From Corynebacterium sp. ACRPS (lineage in GTDB: Bacteria > Actinomycetota > Actinomycetes > Mycobacteriales > Mycobacteriaceae), in contig NZ_JAKRMY010000004.1 of assembly GCF_022346005.1 (NCBI RefSeq), positions 62,001-126,000 on the forward strand: a stretch of 64,000 bases of DNA, written 5' to 3'. Every line of letters starts with the position of its first letter. The stretch's first letter is position 1. Positions 9,420 through 17,655 of this stretch are shown here, one piece after another. Under the pieces are notes generated by a model. It did not search any database. It saw nothing but the letters and a program-made list of their open reading frames with translations, and was not told where the DNA came from. The translations under genes were made by a program, and so were the position numbers.

Positions 9420-11111
9420 GTGAGCATCGACCACCCTATCCCGCAACGCCCCAGCACCACCCAGTTGCTGACCGCCTTTAATACCGCCTCCGTGCGCTGG
9501 CCCGGTGCCCTGCGCGCGGCCCTGGCACTGCTGATTCCCGGCACCTTCGCCCTGCTCACCGGCCACGACTACGCCATCCTGCTGCTGGCCACCGGCGCCT
9601 TCGCCGTGATTTTCGGCGAAGGCCATCCCTTTCGCACCCGGCCCCGCGTCATCCTCACCGCTGGCTTAGCCCTGACCACCGTGGCGACCGTGGGCGTGCT
9701 GGTCGGCCACCTCATTTTCGTCCCCGGGCACGGGCACTGGTGGCTGCTGCTCGCCGGTCTTTATTCCCTCCTGCTCGCCGCGCTTTGTGGCTTCACCCAG
9801 AACGCGCTGCGCCTGCCGCCGCCGGGCGCCTTCTTCCTCGTCTTGGTCGGCGGCGGTTCGGTGATGTTGGCGCGGACGGATACCAGTGTTAGCCAGCTGT
9901 TCCTCTGGTCCCTGACCGGCGTGCTGGCCAGCCTGCTTTTGGGCATGGCGCCCGCGCTCATTGATGTGCACGGCCCCGAACGCCGCGCCGTCGCAGCCTT
10001 GGAAAAGGCCACCGCCGCGTTTGTCTCCGGTGAAGATGATTCCCTCGCCCGCCACCACCAGGCCCAGACGGCGTTGTCGACGGCCTGGCAAGCGCTTGCC
10101 AATGCCGGCATCATCCGCGGCGGCCGCATCATCAATACCGCCGCCGCGGGCTTGGTGGATCGCACCTTGCAGGCCCAAGGGCGCATCGTCGCGCATAACC
10201 GCGCGCTGGATCTGGGATCCTCTTCGGACCTGCTCACCGATCACGCTACCGATGTGGATCCGCACCGCACCGCCATCCCGCACACCCACCCCACCGGCCG
10301 CTACCGCATCTACCGCGCCGCGGTGCGGGATTCGCATGCCATGGTGACCACGCAAAAGATCGTGGTCTCCGCCGCCATCACAACGGTGGTCAGCCTGTCT
10401 TTAGGCTTTGACCGCCCGGACTGGGGCGTGGTCTCCGCCTTCCTCATGCTGCAGTGGGGACCGGACCACGTCGCCGGCACCGTCCGCGGCATCCACCGCA
10501 TGCTCGGATCCATCGTCGGCGTCATGCTGTTTTCTATCTTCCACTACTTCGGCGTATCCGGGTGGAGCTTGCTCTTAGCCCTCGCCGCCTGCCAATTCTG
10601 CGCAGAGATTTTCGTGGCCAAGAACTACGCCATCTGCGTCATCTTCTCCACCCCGCTCGCACTGCTCATGGGCAATTCCGCGCAGCGCCCCCTCTGGCCC
10701 ACCATCCAGGCGCGCATCAGCGAGGTCCTCATCTCCATCATCGTGGCCACCATCGTGCTGTGGTTCTGGCAGCGCTCCGCGCCCGTCCGCAACCAGCACC
10801 GCTTGCAAACCCGCGCCATGGAATCCATGTCCACCCTGCTCGGGTTGCTGTTTATCAATACCCCCGAAGAGGTCCTAGCCAGCCGCCGCGACCTGCAATA
10901 CGAGTTGTTATCCGAGCGCCGCGCCATCCAATCCCTCGCCGCCGATAACCCCGCCACCGCCCGCGAATTGTGGCAACGGCACATCGCCATCCAGCACGCG
11001 GGCTATTTCCTGCTCGATTATTGCTCCACGCACCCGTTCAGGATGGCGAGCAGGGAGGAGCTAGATGGCATCGTCAAGCAGATTCACGCCGCGCATGCCC
11101 AACCGCGCTAG
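9420..11111 (+). CDS. FUSC-family integral membrane protein (YccS/aromatic acid exporter-like)
   Basis: This 563-residue protein has two blocks of membrane segments (about residues 30-180 and 320-440), each followed by a soluble helical region. This is the internal duplication of the FUSC family. The second block begins with ATTVVSLSLGFDRPDWGVVSAFLMLQ-type sequence, and the stretch around DWGVVSAFLMLQ is the FUSC signature. Relatives export aromatic acids or remain unstudied. The start is GTG 9420 with AAAGGAG about 12 bases upstream. It stands alone, 60 bases after the ABC operon. Confidence 0.75.
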   Translation: MSIDHPIPQRPSTTQLLTAFNTASVRWPGALRAALALLIPGTFALLTGHDYAILLLATGAFAVIFGEGHPFRTRPRVILTAGLALTTVATVGVLVGHLIFVPGHGHWWLLLAGLYSLLLAALCGFTQNALRLPPPGAFFLVLVGGGSVMLARTDTSVSQLFLWSLTGVLASLLLGMAPALIDVHGPERRAVAALEKATAAFVSGEDDSLARHHQAQTALSTAWQALANAGIIRGGRIINTAAAGLVDRTLQAQGRIVAHNRALDLGSSSDLLTDHATDVDPHRTAIPHTHPTGRYRIYRAAVRDSHAMVTTQKIVVSAAITTVVSLSLGFDRPDWGVVSAFLMLQWGPDHVAGTVRGIHRMLGSIVGVMLFSIFHYFGVSGWSLLLALAACQFCAEIFVAKNYAICVIFSTPLALLMGNSAQRPLWPTIQARISEVLISIIVATIVLWFWQRSAPVRNQHRLQTRAMESMSTLLGLLFINTPEEVLASRRDLQYELLSERRAIQSLAADNPATARELWQRHIAIQHAGYFLLDYCSTHPFRMASREELDGIVKQIHAAHAQPR

Positions 11112-11174
11112 CTTGTGGAATGCGCTGCGGTGCTGAACAATTGAAGCCACGACTCCCGCCGAGCTAAGGACACC

Positions 11175-13055
11175 GTGACTTCTTCCTCCCGCGCCTATAA
11201 GCGCTCCCTCGAACCGCACGATAAGGGCAGCGCCGTCGGGCTCTACCCGCACAATATGCACCCCGGGCTGGTGCCCGGCATCAGCGTTGAGGACCAACGC
11301 AACCGCTTCGGCCTGGATAAATCGCTATTTTCCATCACCGCCGTCCTCATCGTAGCCTTCATCATTTGGGGCATTACCATGCCCGATAACCTGGCCGCCG
11401 CCTCCTCCACCGCCTTTAACTGGGCCATTACCAATACCGGATGGCTGCTGAACATCACCATGCTGCTGGCCACCGTGACCATGGCCTATATCGGGTTCTC
11501 CCGCCTCGGCCGCATCAAGCTCGGCACGGATACAGAAAAGCCCGAATTCAGCTACTTTAGCTGGGTAGCGATGATGTTTGGTGCCGGCATCGGCGTCGGG
11601 ATCTTCTTCTATGGGCCCTCCGAGCCGCTATCGCACTACCTCAGCCCTCCCCCGCACACCGTGGATAACGGCAGCTCCGTCGAGGCATTGCACCAAGCCA
11701 TGGCCCAATCGCACTTCCACTGGGGCATTTCCCCGTGGGCGGCCTATGCTTTGGTTGGCGCGGCGATTGCCTATTCCTCCTACCGGCGCGGGCGCGTTCC
11801 CCTCATCTCTTCCATCTTCCAGCCGCTCTTCGGCTCCCGCGCCACGGATGGTCCGCTGGGCAAGCTTATCGATGTCATGGCGCTTATCGCCACCCTCTTC
11901 GGCACCGCCGCTACCCTGGGGCTTTCTGCGATTCAAATCGGCGAAGGTGTCAGCATCATTCGCGGCGCAGGCCCCATGACCAATTCCGCGCTCATCATCG
12001 TCATCGCCGTTTTGGGCTGCGCGTTTATCGTCTCCGCAGTCTCTGGCGTCGCGCGCGGCGTGCGCTACCTGTCCAACTTCAATATCACCTTGACCTTGGG
12101 GCTAATTGCCTTCGTCTTCTTGGTCGGGCCCACCCTATTGCTGCTAAACCTCATTCCTTCGGGCATCGTGGTCTATATCGATCAATTCCTGCCCATGATG
12201 GCCAAGGGGCTGTCGTGGGGCGATGAAACCATTGAATTCCAGTCCTACTGGACGGCGTTCTACTGGGCCTGGTGGATTGCATGGACGCCGTTTGTGGGCA
12301 TGTTCGTCGCCCGCATCTCCCGCGGCCGCACCATCCGCGAATTCGCCGCCGTCACCATCTTCGCGCCCACCGCCATTTTGGCGCTGGCTTTTACCATCTT
12401 TGGTGGCACCGCCATTTCCTTCAATCAGGATGGCGTAGCGGGTTTCGACGGTGAATCCTCCAATGAGCAGGTGCTCTTTTCGATGTTCCAAGATCTCCCC
12501 CTCGGCACCATCACCCCGTTTATCCTTTTGGTTATCCTCGCGGTCTTCTTTGTCACCTCGGCTGACTCTGCCTCTGTGGTCATGGGCACCATGTCCTCCA
12601 AGGGCGACCCAACCCCCAATAAGCTCATCGTCATCTTTTGGGGCCTGTGCATGATGGGCATCGCCATCGTCATGCTGCTGACCGGTGGCGAAGACGTGCT
12701 CACCGGCCTGCAAAACCTCACCATCCTGGCCGCCCTGCCCTTCTGCCTCGTGCTGCTAACTATGATGGTGGCGTTCATCAAGGATCTGCGCTCTGATCCA
12801 ATGTTTATCCGCCGCACCTATGCCCGTTCGGCGATGGACAATGCGGTCATGCGCGGCATCGCGGAGCATGGCGATGAGTTCGAGTTCTCCGTCCAGCACG
12901 CCGAAGACGACCGCGGGGCCGGCCATGACTTCGATTCCGCCGCGGACCGCTACACCGAGTGGTACCAGCGCACGGACGAAGAAGGTCGAAACGTCGACTA
13001 CGACTTCGAAACCGGCGAATGGTCCGACGGCTACGACCCAGAGGAGGAGAAGTAA
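11175..13055 (+). CDS. BCCT-family sodium-coupled osmolyte transporter (betaine/ectoine type)
   Basis: This 626-residue carrier has twelve predicted membrane helices and long hydrophilic ends. The glycine-rich helix (MFGAGIGVGIFFYG, about residues 134-147) and the tryptophan-rich segment FYWAWWIAWTPFVG (about 356-369) are the sodium and substrate motifs of BetP-like carriers. The acidic C-terminal tail of about 80 residues fits an osmosensing or regulatory domain. C. glutamicum has several members (BetP, EctP, LcoP) and I cannot assign this one. GTG 11175 has TAAGGA about 7 bases upstream. Its stop overlaps the next ATG (TAATG). Confidence 0.92.
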   Translation: MTSSSRAYKRSLEPHDKGSAVGLYPHNMHPGLVPGISVEDQRNRFGLDKSLFSITAVLIVAFIIWGITMPDNLAAASSTAFNWAITNTGWLLNITMLLATVTMAYIGFSRLGRIKLGTDTEKPEFSYFSWVAMMFGAGIGVGIFFYGPSEPLSHYLSPPPHTVDNGSSVEALHQAMAQSHFHWGISPWAAYALVGAAIAYSSYRRGRVPLISSIFQPLFGSRATDGPLGKLIDVMALIATLFGTAATLGLSAIQIGEGVSIIRGAGPMTNSALIIVIAVLGCAFIVSAVSGVARGVRYLSNFNITLTLGLIAFVFLVGPTLLLLNLIPSGIVVYIDQFLPMMAKGLSWGDETIEFQSYWTAFYWAWWIAWTPFVGMFVARISRGRTIREFAAVTIFAPTAILALAFTIFGGTAISFNQDGVAGFDGESSNEQVLFSMFQDLPLGTITPFILLVILAVFFVTSADSASVVMGTMSSKGDPTPNKLIVIFWGLCMMGIAIVMLLTGGEDVLTGLQNLTILAALPFCLVLLTMMVAFIKDLRSDPMFIRRTYARSAMDNAVMRGIAEHGDEFEFSVQHAEDDRGAGHDFDSAADRYTEWYQRTDEEGRNVDYDFETGEWSDGYDPEEEK

Positions 13056-13435
13056 TGGGTCTTCCCAGCGAGGTTGTCCTCGATGGCTACACCCTCATCG
13101 AGCAACACGAGATTGACCACGAATTCTTATTGCGCGGCTCGCCGCTTAGCACCAACACTCCCCTGCTCTTCGCGCTCACCATCGCCGGCATCGCGCTCGT
13201 CGCCGCCAGCTTATTCCTGCGCGGGCGCGGGCGGGTCATCGCTGGTGTACCGGGCGCGGTGCTCACGGTGAGCAAGCTGTGGTGGATGCCTTTCGCTTTG
13301 GCACGGCACTTCGATGACGGTCAGGTCTTTGGCTATACACTCAAGTACTTCCCGCAATACTGGCCGGTGGCCTCGGTCATTGTCGGCGCCATCGCGCTCA
13401 TCGGCCTTGCCTCTGCCTTTATCCGACGGCCTTAG
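13055..13435 (+). CDS. Small membrane protein translationally coupled to the BCCT carrier
   Basis: This 126-residue protein has a polar N-terminus followed by about three hydrophobic segments (near residues 33-50, 62-75 and 100-122). Its ATG shares a base with the BCCT stop codon (TAATG), and GAGGAGGAG just upstream inside the carrier gene can act as its ribosome binding site. I recognise no family. The strict coupling suggests a partner or modulator of the transporter, but nothing in the sequence shows that. Confidence 0.7.
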   Translation: MGLPSEVVLDGYTLIEQHEIDHEFLLRGSPLSTNTPLLFALTIAGIALVAASLFLRGRGRVIAGVPGAVLTVSKLWWMPFALARHFDDGQVFGYTLKYFPQYWPVASVIVGAIALIGLASAFIRRP

Positions 13436-13502
13436 CCGCCGAGCACGGCACCTCCAGCGACCTGCCCACTACTCTGGCGCACGCGCAGTTCACAGGGATG
13501 AA

Positions 13503-14879
13503 TTACTTCTGCACGCCGGCGGCCTCGCGCATGGCCTTGGTCTGCGCGGAAGGGTGCTCGTTTTCGGTGGCTAGGCGCTCGAAAGCCACGGCGGCGAGCG
13601 CTGCCGCCTGCATACCGAGCACGGAGTCGTCGAAACGCATCATCGGCGAGTGGTTCCACTCGCGCTGGTTTTCGGGTGTCGAAGGGTTGGCCGTACCCAT
13701 CCACATAAACGTGCCCGGCACCTGCGAAAGGACATAGCCGAAGTCCTCGGAGGCCATCATCGGGGCCTCGAAAGGCTGCATGTTTTCCGCGCCAAACATC
13801 TGCCCCCACAGCGTAGCGGCGAATTGATTCTCCCGCGGGTTTGTCTTCGTCGTGGGATACAACACCTCGAAATCCACCTGCGCGGTGCACCGGTGCGAGG
13901 CGGCCACCGAGCTGGAGACCTCGGTAATCATTTGGCGGACGGCGTCGATCTTTTCGTCGCGAAGCACGCGCACCGTCGCCCCCAGCGCCGCGCGATCCGG
14001 AATGGCGTTATACGCACCATTGCCCGCCCATAGGTTGGTCACGGTGATCACGATGGGCTCCAGCGCGTCGAAGCGGCGCGTGAGCGCGGTCTGCAGCGCC
14101 ATCTGGATTTCCGCCAGCGCCGCGACGGGATCGATGGCATCGTGCGGGCGGGACCCGTGCCCGCCCTTGCCCAGCACCGTAATGGTTAGGTTGGACGAGC
14201 TTGCCATCATCGGCCCGGGAACATAGTGGAACGTGCCCCGATCCTGCGGGCCGACGTGCAGGCCGTAGGCGGCGATTGGGCGTCGGCCAGCGGCATCGAG
14301 CACGCCCTCCTCGATCATCAGCTGCGCGCCGCCGGGGCCTTCCTCGCCGGGCTGGAACATAAAGGTGACATCGCCATGCAACTCCTCGCGGTGCTCGCAC
14401 AGCATGCGCGCCGCCCCAATCAGCCCCGCGGTATGCAGGTCGTGGCCACAGGCGTGCATGTATTCATTGATCGACGCAAAGGGGCTGCCGGTCTGCTCAT
14501 GCACCTCCAGGGCGTCCATGTCCGCGCGCAGCAGCACCGAAACCGGCCGCTCGCCGCGCTTGCCGCCGCGCAGCACCGCCACTACGGAGCTGAGGTCCTG
14601 CCCCACATGAATCTCCAGCGGCAGGCCCTCGAGTGCTTCAAGGACCTTTTTCTGGGTGCGCGGCAGGTGCAGCCCGATTTCCGGGTGGCGGTGCAAATCG
14701 CGCCGAATGTCCTGCAGGTCCTCCACCATGGATTCGCCCATGTCCTGAAAAATCTCCGTCGCCGGCTGCTTGCCAATGCGCGCCCTTGTCACCGGCAGCG
14801 GCGGCAACTCCTGCGCCTGGCGCGGGACGGACTTACGGCCGGGGTGGTTGGGGCGAACAATTTTCGTGGGATCAGTCAT
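13503..14879 (-). CDS. M20-family metal-dependent amidohydrolase (N-acyl-amino acid hydrolase type)
   Basis: This cytoplasmic hydrolase of 458 residues removes acyl groups from amino acids or related amides. The metal-binding motif ACGHDLHTA, the stretch FQPGEEGPGGA with its catalytic glutamate pair, and GLHVGP occur in order, with a GGHGSRPHDAIDP dimerisation-domain loop. It resembles hippurate hydrolase, HipO/AmhX and AgaA-like aminoacylases; the substrate is not decidable. TAAAGGAG lies 6 bases before ATG 14879, which is preferred over the upstream in-frame start at 14912. The N-terminal 40 residues are a basic, proline-rich extension not usual in the family. Confidence 0.85.
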   Translation of the reverse strand: MTDPTKIVRPNHPGRKSVPRQAQELPPLPVTRARIGKQPATEIFQDMGESMVEDLQDIRRDLHRHPEIGLHLPRTQKKVLEALEGLPLEIHVGQDLSSVVAVLRGGKRGERPVSVLLRADMDALEVHEQTGSPFASINEYMHACGHDLHTAGLIGAARMLCEHREELHGDVTFMFQPGEEGPGGAQLMIEEGVLDAAGRRPIAAYGLHVGPQDRGTFHYVPGPMMASSSNLTITVLGKGGHGSRPHDAIDPVAALAEIQMALQTALTRRFDALEPIVITVTNLWAGNGAYNAIPDRAALGATVRVLRDEKIDAVRQMITEVSSSVAASHRCTAQVDFEVLYPTTKTNPRENQFAATLWGQMFGAENMQPFEAPMMASEDFGYVLSQVPGTFMWMGTANPSTPENQREWNHSPMMRFDDSVLGMQAAALAAVAFERLATENEHPSAQTKAMREAAGVQK

Positions 14880-14921
14880 GTGGGCTCCTTTACTCGCTGT
14901 CGTATTCGACAATACCGCAGG

Positions 14922-14982
14922 TTATCCACAGGGTGAATGGCGGCGAGGCATCAGGTGTGACGCGTGGGGCGAGTTATCCACA
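14922..14982 (+). promoter_or_regulatory. Two directly repeated DnaA boxes
   Basis: Perfect TTATCCACA boxes lie at 14922-14930 and 14974-14982, both within the longer repeat GTTATCCACAGG. They fall between the divergent amidohydrolase and HNH nuclease genes. The sequence match is exact; DnaA binding or a regulatory role is inferred. Confidence 0.6.
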
Positions 14983-15035
14983 GGCGGGGCGGCGCGGGCT
15001 TTCCCGCGGGTGGCCGGTGGATTAACCTCGCAGGC

Positions 15036-16025
15036 ATGACCCGCTTGCAGGACTACGCCCGCCAATTAACCTCGCCGATGGAGCTTCTCGGCGAGGTCTT
15101 CGTCCTTGCCGAGGCGGACCTGCGCCGGACTGGCATTTCCCGGCAGGAATCGCGCGAATTGCTGCTGCTTGCCGATACCTACTTCGGCCCCACCTCCTTC
15201 ACCCGCCGCCAGCGCACGTGCCGGGCGACGAAGCACTGCTTAACCACGCTCAAGTTGATTGAAAAATACGTCTCCCGCACCAACACGAAGAGGGATGCTT
15301 GGGCGCTGCGGGCAGAGTTGTGTGGGACTTCGGGGGACATTGACAAGCTGGCGCGCACCCGCCTCAAGGAGATGTATCCTCCCCGCCAGCCCCAGCGCGG
15401 GGTGCGCATGACCCGGCGAAAGGGCGGGCCCTCCACGCTGTCGATTACCGGCGATTCCGATTTCATCGCCGACCTGCATTCCACCATTGGGGAGGATTCC
15501 CCGCTCGAGGCCGTCGATCGCATCTTCTTCCGCGGTGGCGCCACGCGCCCGGTGGCTAGCACCAATATCGTCATCCACCTCGATGAGATGGACAAGATCT
15601 TAAGCGGTGGCGGCGAAGAGGTCACGCTGCAGATGACCAATGGCGCCGAGATTTCCGGGGCCAAGTTGGTGGAGAAAAAGCTTGCCGAGGTCGGCCTTGT
15701 CACCCTCATTCACCCCTTCGAGGGCCCAGTCAACCTCTATAGAACCTCGCGGTTCGCCTCCGAAAAGCAGCGGCTGATGGCCGCCGCTGAAAACCCCTCC
15801 TGCCCGTGGACGGAGTGCAATTATCCGGCCGATAAATGCCAAGTCCACCATCTCCAGGCGTGGAAGCACGGCGGCGAGACGAATATGGACAACTTGACCA
15901 TTTCTTGCCCCTATCACAACGGCGTCAATGACGATGACCCGCACGCCCCACCGGTGCGCGGCCGCCTGCATCGCCATCGCGGCCGCATCGAATGGCTTCC
16001 GCCCTGGGCCTCGCCGCCCAGCTAA
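15036..16025 (+). CDS. HNH endonuclease domain protein
   Basis: This 329-residue protein carries a C-terminal HNH nuclease module, about residues 255-305. It has a first zinc-type pair (CPWTEC), a DKCQVHH core, a HGGETNMDNL loop and the final CPYHN. The N-terminal 250 residues are helical and charged and resemble the variable domain of actinobacterial HNH proteins that occur as many paralogues per genome; their function is not known. ATG 15036 is chosen because the in-frame upstream extension (from 14964) is low-complexity and runs through a DnaA box. No good Shine-Dalgarno is seen. Confidence 0.8.
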   Translation: MTRLQDYARQLTSPMELLGEVFVLAEADLRRTGISRQESRELLLLADTYFGPTSFTRRQRTCRATKHCLTTLKLIEKYVSRTNTKRDAWALRAELCGTSGDIDKLARTRLKEMYPPRQPQRGVRMTRRKGGPSTLSITGDSDFIADLHSTIGEDSPLEAVDRIFFRGGATRPVASTNIVIHLDEMDKILSGGGEEVTLQMTNGAEISGAKLVEKKLAEVGLVTLIHPFEGPVNLYRTSRFASEKQRLMAAAENPSCPWTECNYPADKCQVHHLQAWKHGGETNMDNLTISCPYHNGVNDDDPHAPPVRGRLHRHRGRIEWLPPWASPPS

Positions 16026-16128
16026 GTGCCGCCTTTACTTGATTCGATTGAGCCGGGCCCGAGAAGTTCTGCGGTTCCTAAGTAAGTGGCTCCTTTTCCT
16101 ACCGTTGCTCTTCTCATTGCCGCCGATA

Positions 16129-16151
16129 GCAACCGCTGGTTTAGCGGTTGC
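16129..16151 (+). terminator. Hairpin downstream of the HNH gene, possible terminator
   Basis: A perfect nine-base stem, GCAACCGCT / AGCGGTTGC, has a five-base loop. No real T-run follows (CGGTTTGGC), so termination activity is uncertain. Confidence 0.4.
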
Positions 16152-16187
16152 CGGTTTGGCATGCCATAAGCCTTCTACCCTGCGGAG

Positions 16188-16283
16188 CGTATGCTGTGAG
16201 ACCCGTGCACCGTGGGAACCGTGTGCCATGAGACCCGTGCGCCGTAAGGCTCGCGCGCCATGGGAACCGTATGCCAAGAGACA
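16188..16283. repeat. Degenerate 16-bp tandem repeat, six clear units
   Basis: Six head-to-tail units start at 16188, 16204, 16220, 16236, 16252 and 16268, with consensus CGTRYGCCRTGRGAMC. Weaker units can be followed to about 16315, and a related GCATGCCATAAGCC lies upstream at about 16159. Identity between units is roughly 60-85 per cent. There are no spacers, so it is not a CRISPR array. It resembles a minisatellite. Confidence 0.8.
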
Positions 16284-16428
16284 GGACGCCCTGGGGTCCG
16301 GCCGCCGTAGCATCTTTGTGCCGCCGGTGCGCTGTGGTGTGTCCTCAACGCTGGGTGGTGGCTAAGTCACGGCCTTGGCGCGGTGGTAGATGTTCGCGAG
16401 CGACCAGTGGTTAGCTGGGTAGGAGGCT

Positions 16429-17655
16429 TTATGCTTCGAGGAGGCTGCGGCCGAAATAATCGGATTCATCGGCAATGCCGGGAAGCGCGTAGAAGTAGCC
16501 GCCGCCGTAGGGGCGGATATAGTCAGCCAGCGGTTCGCCTTCGAGGCGTTTTTGCACCGTAATGAACTGTCGTTCCAGGTCCTGCTGGAAGGAGATGAAG
16601 ACCAGCCCCACGTCGAGGGTGCCGTTATCGCGCACGCCGTTGTCGTAATTATAAGCGCGGCGCAACATAAGTTGGTCAGCGGTTTCTGGGGTGCGGGGGT
16701 TGGCCAGGCGGATGTGGGCATCGGTGGGAATGACATCGCCGGTGGCGTCGTCGAGGTAATCCGGCTCGGCGTGCTCGTCGCCGCCCGATAACGGGCCGCC
16801 CGTTGCGCGGTCGCGGCCGAAGATTTGCTCCTGCTCAGCAATGGAAATGCGATCCCAAAACTCGGTGTACATGGCAATAAGCCGCACCGCCATATAGCTG
16901 CCGCCCGTGGCCCAGGCAGGCTCATCCGAACCGGCCCACACGAGCGAATCGTAGTCATCGGGGCCAGGATTGACGATGCCATCCTTAAACCCCAGGTGAT
17001 TGCGCTGCGTACCCGATGGCCGCGGCGAGTTCATATAACCATTTTGCCGCCAGCGCACCGCCACATCGCCGCGCGTATGTCGCAATATATCGCGCAGGGC
17101 GTGGAGAACGGTATCGCGTTCATCGGCGCAAATCTGCAAGGCTAAGTCACCGTGGCACATTTCTTCTTGCAGGGTGTCATCGGCAAACGATTCCATCGCG
17201 CTCAAGTGCGCGGGCTTGTGGGCGGCAAGGCTGAAGCGGTCATCGAAAAGCGAATCGCCCACCGCGAGGGTGATGGATAAGTGATCGGCCGGCAGCTCTG
17301 GGCCCAACTCGCCCGAATCCATCGCCGGATAGGCAATTCCGTCGGGGGCGAGCGTGCCACCTGCGGTTAAGATGCGCGCCCTTTCACTTAGCGTGCGCAG
17401 GAGCTTGTCCAAACGGGCTTTTGTCTTCACCTGCACGTCCAGCGCCACTATTTCCGAGTATTTCTGCGGGGGATTGATGATGCCTTGCTGGTGTTCGCCG
17501 TGAAAATCCAGCGCGCCCGGCTGATCCAAGGAGTCGGTGGATTCCAACGGAAGCGAGGGGGACTCAGCTTCTGCTCCCGGGGCTGCGCCGACGGCCGCGG
17601 AGGCGGCGAGGCCAGATAAAAAGGAGCGGCGGGAAAAGTTAAACGGGCACGGCAC
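16429..17655 (-). CDS. efeB: Dyp-type heme peroxidase EfeB (Tat-exported)
   Basis: This 408-residue peroxidase of the EfeB/deferrochelatase type is exported folded with its heme. The Tat signal SRRSFLSGLAA lies at residues 9-19 and is followed by an Ala-rich stretch. The GFKDGIVNP distal motif (GxxDG) is near residue 220. The proximal heme histidine lies in DAHIRLANPR near residue 315. It is thought to oxidise ferrous iron or to handle heme in EfeUOB systems. GTG 17655 overlaps the efeO stop (TAGTG), giving tight coupling. It is the last gene of the operon. Confidence 0.92.
   Translation of the reverse strand: MPCPFNFSRRSFLSGLAASAAVGAAPGAEAESPSLPLESTDSLDQPGALDFHGEHQQGIINPPQKYSEIVALDVQVKTKARLDKLLRTLSERARILTAGGTLAPDGIAYPAMDSGELGPELPADHLSITLAVGDSLFDDRFSLAAHKPAHLSAMESFADDTLQEEMCHGDLALQICADERDTVLHALRDILRHTRGDVAVRWRQNGYMNSPRPSGTQRNHLGFKDGIVNPGPDDYDSLVWAGSDEPAWATGGSYMAVRLIAMYTEFWDRISIAEQEQIFGRDRATGGPLSGGDEHAEPDYLDDATGDVIPTDAHIRLANPRTPETADQLMLRRAYNYDNGVRDNGTLDVGLVFISFQQDLERQFITVQKRLEGEPLADYIRPYGGGYFYALPGIADESDYFGRSLLEA

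Larger units (their letters stand above)
16026..16428. other. Non-coding interval between the HNH nuclease and efeB genes
   Basis: About 400 bases hold no convincing gene. The interval contains a hairpin (16129-16151) and a degenerate 16-bp tandem array (16188-16283 and decaying edges). The open frames across it are read through the repeats, whose unit is not a multiple of three, so they are unlikely to code. Confidence 0.7.

Noticed and set aside
14922-14982. Chromosomal origin of replication
   Set aside because: Only two DnaA boxes are present and dnaA, dnaN or an AT-rich unwinding region are absent.
16035-16313. Minus-strand open frame through the repeat array
   Set aside because: Its repeats are DNA-level, the period is not a codon multiple, and no ribosome site or homology is seen.
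16188-16315. Repeat array considered as a CRISPR
   Set aside because: Units are 16 bases, contiguous, degenerate and without spacers, and no cas genes are near.
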